A stretch of 21,856 nt of DNA from Lingula anatina (GCF_001039355.2 NW_019773651.1:21590-43445); one strand, 5' to 3'; shown: positions 9,878 through 20,209, numbered from the stretch's first letter. Numbers and translations: made by a program. Notes: a model not told the origin generated them from the sequence alone.

Positions 9878-9879
9878 TT

Positions 9880-10869
9880 CAAACTAAAGGCTTTGTATGT
9901 CTAGCGCAGCTTCTTGTTAGTGAATTTGAATCTTTAAATCTTCTCACCACAGCACGGAGGGTTTTACCTGTATGTGGAACAATGTTCGCTTTTCATAGTG
10001 AAGATGGGACCCTATGTGAGACCCATTGTAAAAATTTACGATACGAAGATAACAATGGCATTTCATATGCGTTTTGATTTTGAGCTGATTTGAAAATGGC
10101 TTAAATCTAGTTAATTTTCAAAGGCATGTGGCCGAATTTTTTGTATCAAAAGAAATAAGCCTAGCCTTTTATTATTATTATTTAAGAATTAAAAAGGAAT
10201 GTAAAGCTCGAAATGAATTTGTAAAGAATATTGCAAAACTTTATAAAAGCGCTCTTCCAATTTAGCAAGCACAAATATAATTCCGACAAAACGAATATTA
10301 TTTTAGAAAATAAAACGTTATGAAAACACACTTTTGGACTACTGATGAAATAAAGAATGAAGATCAGATTGAGTTTTAAGTTTGTAATTATGATTTTTTT
10401 TTTTTTACAAAAATGTTGATTAAGACGACCCAATCACTATTGTAACATGAAACTCGTTTTTGACAGCTTTTAACAATGTACAATTGGGGGTGATTAATGG
10501 TACGATTAATAACACCTTGTTAGCGTTCGTTATCATCTTATCATTTCATTTCAACGCGCATCTCACGTGTTCGCTCTTGACACGGGATAATAGACACTGT
10601 TTTAAGCATACACTATATGGTCTGATGAGAAAGAAGACGACCAATAGTATACGTGTAATTAGCACTTTGAAGTGGGGACGTCCATTTCAATTAGCATTTC
10701 ATTCATAATTGTCTTAGGCGATGGTCCTCTCTGTATCAGAAAATTCACAAAATGACAAGCTAACTTGGCAGTTTGACAGCAAACACCGGGTTGCCCAAGA
10801 ATATATGTTTTACGTGTAACATCAAACAAATGCCATTCACGCTATACGCAAAATTTCTTTTCCCTCTGT
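9880..10869. other. upstream of gene A, no gene seen
   Basis: AT-rich, without recognisable coding exons or RNA genes. The open frames here have no family resemblance and no splice context. Confidence 0.5.
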
Positions 10870-11105
10870 ATTAAAAATTAAGGTACCTTGCATGGTTTGA
10901 CATGGTTTTAGCAATGTTTTTTAGAGAAAGATAAAGAACCTGTTTTTATTCCGATTGTTCCCATTTATCTAATTCGCTCTAGTTGTTATTAAAAATTAAG
11001 GTACCTTGCATGGTTTGACATGGTTTTAGCAATGTTTTTTAGAGAAAGATAAAGAACCTGTTTTAATTCCGATTGTTCCCATTTATCTAATTCGCTCTAG
11101 TTGTT
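10870..11105. repeat. 118-bp tandem duplication
   Basis: Copy 1 is 10870-10987 and copy 2 is 10988-11105. Read side by side they differ at one base (TTTTTATTCC against TTTTAATTCC), so the duplication is young. Both start ATTAAAAATTAAGGTACC. No coding function was seen. Confidence 0.95.
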
Positions 11106-11115
11106 TTGCTACATG

Positions 11116-11315
11116 TACACACAATGGACAATAGAAGTGTCAATAATCAACGTAGGCAGATCTTGAGTAGTGATAATGCCTGGTCTACATTATTTATTTT
11201 TTTGGTAAATTTGATGTTAATAAAATGATACCAGGAGCATATCATTCCACAGTCATTTATCTCCCCCAAAGTATTGGTTCAGTAGGGGTGACACTTCTAT
11301 TGTCCATTGTGTGTA
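11116..11315. mobile_element. MITE with perfect 27-bp inverted repeats, TA ends
   Basis: The arms 11116-11142 and 11289-11315 are perfect reverse complements over 27 bp. If the outer TA on each side is the target duplication, the element is 11118-11313 (196 bp) with 25-bp terminal repeats starting CACACAATGG. Non-coding elements of this design with TA duplications are typical of Tc1/mariner-derived MITEs. Confidence 0.8.
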
Positions 11316-11940
11316 TACTAGTTTATAAATGTCGTAGTTAGGAAATTTATTTTAAGAGGTCGAAGAAGTGCTGTTTAATAAAATCGAAATTACTCCTGAG
11401 ACACAGGTTGTATAGGCTTATAATGCAAAGTGTATATTAACAAGAATTCGCTGTTAGTTAATGATGAAAAATCCTTTGCATTAATCTGTAATATAAACTG
11501 AGAGCAAAGATATTGGTCAAGTTTTGGAGAAATTTATTGTCCAAAATCAGAAACTTAGTTGAAATCGTTGGCAATTCTTTTTCTTCTGTCTATGTGTGAT
11601 TTGTGAAAAACAAAAATTATCCAGTCTATTATTACAACACTGTTCATACATTACTCACACCATCAGGTTTCTGATTAATAACCACAAACTAAATGATAAA
11701 TAATTGATCACAGTAAATAAAGTTAAACGTAAAATTGTCGTGTTACATGTATATATGGCATTAATTTAATTTCATGGGAAATTAAATAGATTTAAAGATA
11801 TAAATTACTTACAAGAGTAATGTTGTAATCATGCCACACTGCATACTGATCGTTTGTTTCATAAATGCTGAACGCGCTCAGGGAATGTCGATGAAGATAA
11901 AACAAAAGTTATGAATATGATTGAAGACTATCACGCACTG
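11316..11940. other. upstream of gene B, nothing recognised
   Basis: AT-rich, with no coding exon, repeat or RNA gene recognised before the gene B promoter. Confidence 0.5.
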
Positions 11941-11947
11941 AAGATAC

Positions 11948-11977
11948 TATAAAAAAGAAAGACGCAGATGCTGTCAT
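11948..11977 (+). promoter_or_regulatory. core promoter of gene B (TATA and initiator-like)
   Basis: TATAAAA lies at 11948-11954 and GCTGTCAT at 11970-11977, 22 bp apart start to start, the same layout as gene A. The ATG follows 82 bp after the TATA box start. The 5' UTR ends CCACAGTCAAG as in gene A. Confidence 0.75.
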
Positions 11978-12029
11978 CATTCGACTTAATTGCCGTTGCG
12001 CAGTCACTAAGCTAACCCCCACAGTCAAG

Positions 12030-12626
12030 ATGATGAAGTGCATCGCTCTCCTCCTGGCCCTCGCCGCCGTCGCCTACGCCGCCCCAGGCCTGAAGGGATA
12101 TCCAGTTGGCTACGGCAGTGGCATCGGTCGCATTGGTGGCTTCGGCATCGGCAAAGGTTTCGGCGGCTTCGGCGGTCTCGGCTACGGAGGCATCGGCGGT
12201 TTCGGCAAGGGCTTTGGCTACGGAGGTATCGGCGGCTTTGGCAAGGGCATCGGATACGGTGGTATTGGTGGCTTCGGCAAGGGCTTTGGCTTCGGTGGCT
12301 TTGGCCGTCTTGGTGGTCTCGGAGGTTACGGTGGACTTGGTTACGGCAAGGTAAGCAGTTAATTTCATTCTTAGATCATTGACATAAAATACAAAAAGAT
12401 TTAGTTTTGAATTAATAATATGCTTTATTGTAAGAAAACAATCCATTCAAAAGATCGGCTATTTTTTCTCAGTTTCGCAACATTGCGGTATTTACTGTAC
12501 TTCCGAAGTATAAATATGAAGAAAAAGACATTTCATAGATTAAAGGTTGTGAGTATATTTAACTCAACAAATTGTTTCGTCGTTTTTCAGGGAATTGGCT
12601 TCGGCAAAATTGGTCTCCTTGGTTAA
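12030..12626 (+). CDS. secreted glycine-rich protein B (2 coding exons)
   Basis: Exon 1 (12030-12350, 107 aa) ends AAG|GTAAGC; exon 2 (12591-12626) follows TTTTTCAG and encodes GIGFGKIGLLG and a stop, giving 118 aa. The signal peptide MMKCIALLLALAAVAYA is identical to gene A's, followed by GLKGYPVGYGSGIGR and then Gly-rich repeats of the GYGGIGGFGKG type. It has one fewer full repeat than A and a variant end (GFGRLGGLGGYGGLGYGK). No cysteine follows the signal peptide. From the ATG, the first 161 nt are identical to gene A, including synonymous sites, while introns and UTRs have diverged. It is divergently oriented to gene A, the start codons being 2.3 kb apart. Export is well supported; a structural role in matrix, fibre or shell layer is inference. 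Confidence 0.87.
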
Positions 12627-13049
12627 ATCTGTTAAATTTGCGGTCGAGTGAGGACCGATCGGTAAGTAGGCTATGATGATGCCTTATTTTTTATTACCCG
12701 CGGCGTAGTCAGGCAAGTCAATTTTTTTGAACCCGACTTTCTGATAATAAGCTACTTCTGCTGCAAACTAGTGCAGGTTCAACATGCATTAAATTCGGGC
12801 CTTGTATGTGATGAATGTACGCTCGTTTGTGAAATACAGTATTATTCAAATGTGTTTTCTTTGGTTCATTGGAGAGAGATGGAGAGGGGGGGGGGCTGAC
12901 AATGCCAGTCACTGAAAATAAAAAACTATATATCATAGTAAAGTTATGTTAAAAATGATATAGGGATCTTCGTACACTATTAATTTTAAAAGTCACACCA
13001 AATTGTATTATTTCTCATATGTTTGAAGAAAATCATATTGTCGTTCTAG

Positions 13050-13085
13050 GACTATCAATAAATATGCCTTGTATTACCAAACTGT
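13050..13085 (+). other. possible 3' UTR exon of gene B
   Basis: Exon 2 of gene B may continue to 12661, where TCG|GTAAGT forms a strong donor 35 nt after the stop. The acceptor CGTTCTAG ends at 13049 and AATAAA follows at 13057-13062. The end near 13085 is estimated from the signal. Confidence 0.5.
13057..13062 (+). terminator. AATAAA signal, likely for gene B
   Basis: First AATAAA downstream of gene B's stop, shortly followed by T-rich sequence (CTATTTTTTTTT). Confidence 0.6.
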
Positions 13086-13090
13086 TTACA

Positions 13091-13537
13091 ACGCTATTTT
13101 TTTTTTAGTCCGGACTCTTGACGAATACCCTTTTGTGAGTCCTGCTGGAGTTGCATCCATCATTTCTAATAACACATATACCATATCTTTTTGGGGCCTA
13201 AGGACGTCCAGGCTGATAAAGAATGACCGCGACGTGAATACTGACACACAGCAGTTGCATTGAATACGTCAAGACTAAGATTTCACTGCCGTCTTGACTT
13301 GACTGAGATGTACGTGAATTGATGCATACGAACTTACTGTTAAACATACACATTGTTATTGATTTTATTAAATTGAATTTTTGTATGAATATAATTCTTG
13401 TCCAATTTTCAAATGTGTATTTTTATCTGTTACGAATTTGTGTTGAGACAGGAATAAAAAAACCTTTTTTGAAAATATACTTCCAAGTCTTACTGTTTGC
13501 TTTCATGGTGTTTTCAGTTTTTTTAAACATACTGAGT

Positions 13538-13595
<58 letters not shown>

Positions 13596-16105
13596 TATTT
13601 CTTCTTATTATTATTATTATAAATGAACGACGCCTAAATTGGGAGGGAATAGATTAAAAGAAATACGTGTTGAAAGCTTTCTATATAACCAGCACTGTTA
13701 CGATGTTCCTTTTTTGTTCATACCGTATCTGAGAGCAAATCATTGGTGCATATTCCTCCGAGAAATGTTACAGGTTTTTATTGCCTTTACGATACTATTT
13801 TCCCATGTCTAATATGAGCTTCATCTTTTCGAAACCTTATTCAAGTATCCATCTACTTCTATAAAAAATCTAAACGCGTATTCTGTGAAATATAGTGCGT
13901 GAACGTTCTCCATTAAGCTACGGGTAGTTGACCTCTGTATCTGTAGTAAGTGCATTATTGGTCAAAACCAAAGAAATTAAGAGAGGTGTTAATCGTAAAG
14001 ATGCTCTTTAACTAGGGGTGAACAGAACTTCAGTTTGTTCGCTGGGCCAGGTCAAGCTTTTGCAAGTACATTATAAGTATATTATACAAACCACGCCCTT
14101 ATGTCCCGGGAACGCATAAAAGCATACTTACATTTAATCATATATTGTAAACATGTACGAGTGTTTTTGACAGCCAAGCATAAATATTTGCCCAAAAGTA
14201 AAATAAATCTCTATTTATCATATTGTTTTATTTACCCGGATTCAATAATGATGCATTGCACTTATGAATAACCATACCATAAGTAAGGAGTATTTTAAAC
14301 GCACGAATTGTCATCCGAAGGCTGGACAAACACATGTGTTGACAGTATCTGCTAAGATTATTGAAGAAATCTAATGTCTCTTACAGAGTGTTTTCAACTG
14401 TAAACCTCAGCGCCACGGTCTCCAACAGTCACTAACAAGTATGCAGAATCCAAAGGAAATGTCAATTTGAGAGGAAATAAAGAAGAATTAACTTATTTAC
14501 TTTTTCAATGTTGTTATGGATATTATATTCTTATATTTTGTAAAAGTCTGTTGTACGACTGAGGGGTTCTCGTAACATACAATTCAGGAATATTGTTTTA
14601 CAGTGTATCTATGTACATATTCCCACTCCCTGTAAGGGCCTTCCTAAATTCTTTACATTTCATCACTGTCGAGAGATAGGAAGGGATGTTCTTAAGTAGG
14701 ACTTTAAAAAGGTCGATTATAGGGGAAAATATTTTAGTCTGTAGACCAGACAAAATGTATGCTACTGCTTTCTCGGTGTCTCGCCATATTCATAGTAATT
14801 GATATGGATGTGGGTGGATTTAAAACAAAGAGATCAGTAAGGAGTAATTAACGTTTGGATGTGGCGACTTTCTTTCCATAAAGTTCTTCACCCATGTCTA
14901 CAAAGATAGACTTCGATGGCCCGATCTGAGACAGAAAGGGACCCACTCTCATCAGTTGATTGTAGGTTTAAGAGACTGGAAGAGGAATTCCCACGCTGTA
15001 AAAAGACATTTGAAACTTTAAAATTCACGTACACCTTTTTTATCATGGGTGTTTTAATGAAGAAATGGCACATTGCTGTGTAAACTGCTGAAAAACTGTT
15101 AGAATGTGTATCAGTCGGACTGTACCATTGAAAAAGTGGACCCCTTTAGAAAAATAAATGGTCGAATGCCCACAAATATTTTTTGGGGGTTTTATCTTCA
15201 TTTGAAAACGGTTTCCCTCTTTTTTTTTCGTTTCAAAGTATTCACTTAGTTTACCTTTCAAATTCATATGTGGGCTTGTTGGATGAAAATATGTTGGATG
15301 ACAATATTGATGTGAACTTTGGCATATTCAATTACGAGCGACAAAAAAGAATAAGACAGATGAAACAATAGTGACTTCCAATACACTTTGTCACTACATG
15401 TAACACAAAGCCACCGCTTTCTCTATCAGACTCTAGATTCCGGCAACCTAAGATCCCTACTCAAAGGTCAACTGGTCTTTTCAGTAATTTGGTCGGGAAT
15501 CACCGTGATTTGCTGACCTGCTACCATAAATCGTAGTATAGTTAAATAGATAAATTGCACATGTTAATATACTATTAACTACAGTCACCCTGGGAAGGGC
15601 ACATACTAAAAACTTTGGCGTGCGAATTAGTGATGGTTATCAGCCCTTTTCTAGAAAATATCAGTCGCCATGAAGCTCGTCCATTACCATGATTACAATA
15701 CGGACTTGTTAAATAAATTACACGCGACAGTCCACCTCATAAGTTCATATGATAAATCTCACATGTCACGCGACACGTAGAGACTGTGCCAGCATAGGAA
15801 CAACGTCTTCTCAGATAATTCAGGACTATTTATACATTTATAGACAATAAGACACGACCCTTTTATCTGTGGATCATAAAATCCATAACGCCCATTGTAA
15901 GTTAATTAGTACATCGTCATTCACAGACACTGTGTCGCTCACAGGGATCTGTTTGCATGCAGCAGGGAGCAGCAGGGGTCTTTTGTAATAAAATAAGGAA
16001 GAGTCCAGAACGTCGTTAAATCATATTTAAATCTATTCACTTATCAATTATAATTTGTTGTTATACAACAATTTAGCTATTAGACTGTACACGCACAGTG
16101 CAGAC
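13091..16105. other. 3-kb spacer between genes B and C, no gene seen
   Basis: No exon with convincing splice sites, family motif or paired terminal repeats was found on either strand. A 10-bp unit GCAGCAGGG(A/G) is repeated twice near 15957-15977. The stretch contains the AAT microsatellite listed separately. Confidence 0.5.
13539..13594. repeat. (AAT)n microsatellite
   Basis: About 18 AAT units, followed 10 bp later by about 5 TTA units (13604-13620), so the two runs can pair as a foldback. Confidence 0.95.
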
Positions 16106-16112
16106 TATAAAA
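16106..16112 (+). promoter_or_regulatory. TATA box of gene C
   Basis: TATAAAA begins 85 bp before the ATG, nearly the spacing in gene B (82 bp). The GCTGTCAT octamer of genes A and B is not found downstream. Confidence 0.75.
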
Positions 16113-16190
16113 TGACCAGCGGAGAACATTCCTGCCACATTTAGCTTCAAGGTGCTCACACTGCTCAGCTAACCAAACTCTACATCCAAG

Positions 16191-16669
16191 ATGATGAAGT
16201 GCATTGTTTTCCTCATGGCTCTCGTCGCCGTTTCATACGCCGCACCCTTCGGCGGTATCGGTGGCTTCGGAGGCTACGGCGGCATTGGAGGCTTCGGAGG
16301 AATCGGCGGATACGGCGGTCTGGGCGGCTTTGGCGGTCTTGGAGGCGTTGGTTATGGCGGTATTGGAGGCTTCGGCGGCTACGGCGGTCTGGGAGGCTTT
16401 GGCGGAATCGGAGGTTTTGGAGGCTTTGGCAAAGGATTTGGTGGTTTTGGAGGCTTTGGCAAAGGATTTGGTGGCATTGGATTTGGTGGCAAGGTATGTG
16501 TCAAAGTTTGTTTATTCTTACGAACAAAATTTACATAGTTTCTTAGAAATAATGACATTGTGTACTTAATAAAATCAATGATAAGATAAACCAAAACGAA
16601 TATTTTAGAGTTGAATATTGTCCTTTCCTCTAATATATTTAAATCACCTTTCAGGGATTCATTGGTTAA
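16191..16669 (+). CDS. secreted glycine-rich protein C (2 coding exons)
   Basis: Exon 1 (16191-16493, 101 aa) ends AAG|GTATGT; exon 2 (16655-16669) follows CCTTTCAG and encodes only GFIG and a stop, giving 105 aa. The signal peptide MMKCIVFLMALVAVSYAAP is a diverged form of that in A and B, and the 5' context CAAGATGATGAAG is shared. The mature chain is almost pure GGX, with X being Phe, Ile, Tyr or Leu, then GFGKGFGG repeats. It lacks the GLKGYPVGYGSG spacer of A and B. Gene structure, signal and repeat style make it a third paralogue. GGX repeats are known from silks and other extensible structural proteins; a structural extracellular role is inferred. Confidence 0.85.
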
Positions 16670-17078
16670 GCATAGAACGGAATTACAGACACAGAAAACA
16701 GTATCAAAAGGCAGCAACGGAACCAGCGATATTTCACATCACAACTTTGTTGATGTATGGCTTGGATTAGCTAACCTGATTAAAATCATTGGGTGCCACG
16801 GGTCCAAATCACACCTTTCATAAACTATCCAGAAAGGGAATATTGCCCTGAACAATGTATGCACAAGGGCCTTTAAGATTAGAGCATTTTTGTTCGTGCC
16901 AGTGCACTTCCAGGGATGAAACTGTACACTTCGCACGCTTTGATTGAAGTGGTTTCATGTGCCAATTTAGACAAACTGTTCTTATTCCAATGAGCTTCAT
17001 TTCTAGACTGCAGTTATTCTTTTTTACATAGATATCTGTCTTCAGTAAGAAGATAATTGGTGAACACACGAAGACAAA

Positions 17079-17084
17079 AATAAA
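17079..17084 (+). terminator. AATAAA signal, likely for gene C
   Basis: It is the first clear AATAAA after the gene C stop, with TGTTCTGTTCACTGTTG downstream. It would give a 3' UTR of about 430 nt if there is no further intron. Confidence 0.5.
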
Positions 17085-17099
17085 TTATTTTGAAATATA

Positions 17100-17816
17100 T
17101 GTTCTGTTCACTGTTGTATTATGGTGATTAGGAAAAATACTCAATGTAAGCTTACAGTATCGGCGAAGAATCACAAAAATGACAAGGATGGAATACTGAA
17201 ACACCAATACCGAGTCATATCCATACACACTCAAACACAGGCACTAGGATAGACGCAAACACGAGTGCACGAGCGAGCGCACACTCACACACACACATAC
17301 ACGAACTGAGGAAGGCAGACCCTGAACTGTTGTATTTCATACGTAGTGATGAAAATATCTAGCTCATAACACTGTATGTAATTCTAGTACTCTAAAATTG
17401 TTCAGCACCTTTACATATATGTAAACATTGAAAAAATATCAGGAAAAAAAGATTTCTACACGAAAAAAATAATAATAAAACAGGATGCCACACGCTCTTT
17501 TTTTTAATAAGTTCAACCAATCAAAAAAGTGAAGCTCAAGAGAGAGCTTGTTTGCCTTTAATTCACCTTAGTAATTAAATTGATATCAACGTAAAAAAAG
17601 TACGAACAACAAAGAAAAAACACAAAATGTTGATAGCGGCCTCTTTAGTTAAAAGGAACGTTGAGTTCTGTGTATTCGTGCAGAGGTTGACTACAATTTC
17701 TTCATCAGAACGGCTTTGGTTCTTTTTCAAATGTTTTTCCCCGTGTTCAGTGTGGTCACTACTTTTTCATTCGTCCACACATAAAGGATATCCACTTTTC
17801 CATATTGTCATTTGCT
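17100..17816. other. spacer after gene C, no gene seen
   Basis: AT-rich with a short CA-rich stretch at about 17279-17302. No coding exon or RNA gene was recognised. Confidence 0.5.
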
Positions 17817-17983
17817 CCATTCAGAATAGGGGACTAACTAGTCCGAGGGTCAAATATGGCCGACCCACTTGAATAATTCCCCACGCTATATCTATTCAGT
17901 ATCTATTAGCGGATTGGATGGCAAGCTTTGTAGTGGGTCGCCATATTTGACCCTCGGACTAGTAAGTCCCCTATTCTGAATGG
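17817..17983. mobile_element. foldback or MITE element with 52-bp arms
   Basis: Arms 17817-17869 and 17932-17983 are near-perfect reverse complements; I count one substitution and one extra base. Each outer end reads CCATTCAGAATAGGGGACT on its own strand. The loop is 62 bp. No coding sequence and no clear target duplication were found, so the exact ends and class are open. Confidence 0.8.
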
Positions 17984-18107
17984 GGCCATTGTGACCTTTT
18001 CAAATGTCATCGTTGCCCCACAGCTACTTCAGTCTAATGACGTAAGCATGGTACATATGTATATTCAAGTCATAGACTATATTGTTAACTAACCACCTGC
18101 AAACTTT

Positions 18108-18113
18108 TTTATT
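18108..18113 (-). terminator. AATAAA signal of the stanniocalcin-like gene
   Basis: On the minus strand AATAAAAAAG lies 109 nt past the stop codon at 18222, the first such signal downstream. Confidence 0.65.
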
Positions 18114-18221
18114 AGCCAACAAAACTTAAAATCTATGCCTTCAATATAAACACTAAAACCCTTATTAAAGTCGCAGAATCAATGGCAATAATCACAATCG
18201 CGACAGTCGTTACTTCCTGGT

Positions 18222-20209
18222 CTACTTTTTGCCGTGGATTATCGGAAGGATAACACTGAGCTTTTTGCTTAGTTCGTTTCTAGCACACTGCGTAAGGGTG
18301 CGCCCAAGCTGGATCAGGTCTCTCGGACTAAAACAAAAAGAAAAGGAAGTATACCTTTGTAATCTTCTTTCGTTCGTTTATTTTTGATTTTGTTTTAAGG
18401 GAATCGGGTGGTGGAGAGAGAAAGAGAGAGAGGGATGAGAGAAAGCTTATATTATGTTAAGTCAAAATGTTTAATAGACTTGAAGTTAAGTGCTAACAGG
18501 ACTAATACTCAAATTTTGCACTAGAGAATTCGATTAAGAATATGCCATGTAGATGATGTTGAAGCCTTGGACCCATCACATATCAATATACATAACTTAT
18601 CGCGTTATAAATCTACCGAAGACTTACTGATAAACGCGCTTTAGGGTATCCATATTGTTCTTTATGGCGGCGCAGAACCCCCTGTTAGCGTTACACTCAG
18701 CCAGCATTTTCTCCCCGTACTGCTCCAGGGCATAACACTGGTTGGAGTCAGCGCGGTATTTACTGAGGAATTTACCCATAAGGCACTTGGTTGACTCGTC
18801 CGCAAACTGCTTGCCCTGTATAGTTGACAATAACAATGAATGGATCATGGAGTGTAGAACATGTCAGCAGCTTTTTGTCGTCTACCAAATTATTTGCATG
18901 AGGCTTTATAGAACTGTTATTTATTATTCTATTTATTTATTCAATTATTCATTCATTTTGTAAAGACTCAAGCTGATACCTTTGTATGTCATATTTTCAG
19001 ACTTCTCACAAAGACACTTTCTGCATTAAAATTATTCATAATTACATACAATCTAGGTCTACTCGCTCACGCACTCGTGCGTTAAATACACGAGCAAGTT
19101 ATTAACTGAAGTTATGCACATACTAATACGGAAGGGTATTGCTGTCGTATTAATCTTATTGTGGGATTTAGAGATAGTATCTCTTTGGAGTTTCGATTAA
19201 GTCAAAAAACAAAACAAAAAGGCAGCATTGCGCTTCTGAATGTTCTGAAATTTAAGGATACTGACCCGAAATTTCGAGTTATTTATTCGAAAACTCAAAT
19301 AGAATTAAAACAAAATGACAACAAAGTGCTCCTGTAAACACACGAACATATGTTTGGAAATTTTTCTGTTACAGTTATTATCTGAAACTCTGTTGGTAAT
19401 TAGAAAGTCAAATGGAGCACTGATCCGTTCTTGCCTACCTCATCATCAAAGCTGTCGTAGTACTGCTTCAACCTCTGGCACAACCTTTTGCCGTACTCTT
19501 CTGAGAAGTTGTGATCGCTGGAGCAGCGCCATCTAGCGTGGAAGCAATTCCAGAATTCACAGTCTCCATCACGAGCATTCTGTTCGCACATGGGGTTCAC
19601 ATCTGGAGAAGAAATAACAGAAATAAGTCTGATTCTCTGCCTCCACAGCTGTTTTTTATATTGTGCAAAGCATCTGACCAACAATAAATATCTGGCACTA
19701 CGACGTGCAATTAATGAATGAAAGGCAGAGGCCACATTTTCAAACACTATGCAAAAATGAATAAATAGTGATGTCAAAAAATCATGAAAAAAATCAGATA
19801 AATGCAATATTTCTATGTACTTGTGAATAGTGGCTGAAGGTGCTGTCTTCGAAGAAGTTTGACCAGCGGATAACTTTGTTAAGAAAAGAGTGTCCAGAAA
19901 AAAAATTAGGCTCTTTTGTGATACACATGTATTATATTTGGGAGAGACAAAAGCATGAATGAGACATCTCTAGCTTAGACGATTCAGGTCCTTCGAACTA
20001 AACATATGTATGTATGGTAGGGCAGCCATTGTAATTAAACTAAAAATGCCTTTTGATACCCATATTGCACTCCCAAATTCTAGCCCCACGATAGATTTTA
20101 GCGACTTACCTTCCGATGGATATATAGTTGGGCTGGATCCGAACAAAAAGTGGCCGTTTACTTGATCACAGACAATCAGACACAGTGAGAGAATACAAAG
20201 AACCTTCAT
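18222..20209 (-). CDS. stanniocalcin-like secreted glycoprotein (4 exons)
   Basis: Exons are 20209-20110, 19602-19439, 18815-18628 and 18327-18222 (stop TAG), giving 185 aa. All four join in frame; donors are G|GTAAGT, GAG|GTAGGC and CA|GTAAGT, and acceptors are CTCCAG, ATACAG and GTTTTAG. Stanniocalcin is a secreted dimeric hormone of calcium and phosphate balance in vertebrates; invertebrate roles are little known. Residues 1-19 form a signal peptide (MKVLCILSLCLIVCDQVNG). Ten cysteines follow, spaced x8, x4, x6, x14, x23, x15, x13, x6 and then x28. I recall human STC1 as x8, x4, x5, x8, x23, x15, x13, x6. FDDEGKQFADESTKC aligns with FDTQGKAFVKESLKC. NFS at 65-67 is a possible N-glycosylation site. 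The human dimer-forming cysteine near residue 202 has no counterpart because the chain ends 20 residues after the last Cys. An in-frame TAA just after exon 3 lies in the intron. Confidence 0.87.
18413..18444. repeat. GA-rich simple repeat
   Basis: Imperfect GA repeat, in the intron between stanniocalcin-like exons 3 and 4 on the opposite strand a pyrimidine tract. Confidence 0.7.

Noticed and set aside
9796-10077. Plus-strand 93-aa open frame opposite the gene A promoter
   Set aside because: No recognisable motif, no supporting splice or promoter signals, and it crosses the gene A core promoter.
13319-13657. 112-aa open frame with a long Asn run
   Set aside because: The Asn run is the AAT microsatellite and the remainder has no coding character.
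15120-15160. GAAAAAGTGGACCCCTTTA resembling the interior of the CAGGC MITE
   Set aside because: The match is short, with no terminal repeats or target duplication nearby; probably chance or too decayed to call.
15183-15371. 62-aa frame ending with acidic then basic residues (LLDENMLDDNIDV... RQKRIRQMKQ)
   Set aside because: The end looks mildly protein-like but there is no family match I recognise, no upstream start context and no splice partner.
18624-18626. TAA directly after stanniocalcin-like exon 3, taken as the stop codon
   Set aside because: It overlaps a strong CA|GTAAGT donor, and splicing to 18327 restores an in-frame exon with the expected tenth cysteine.
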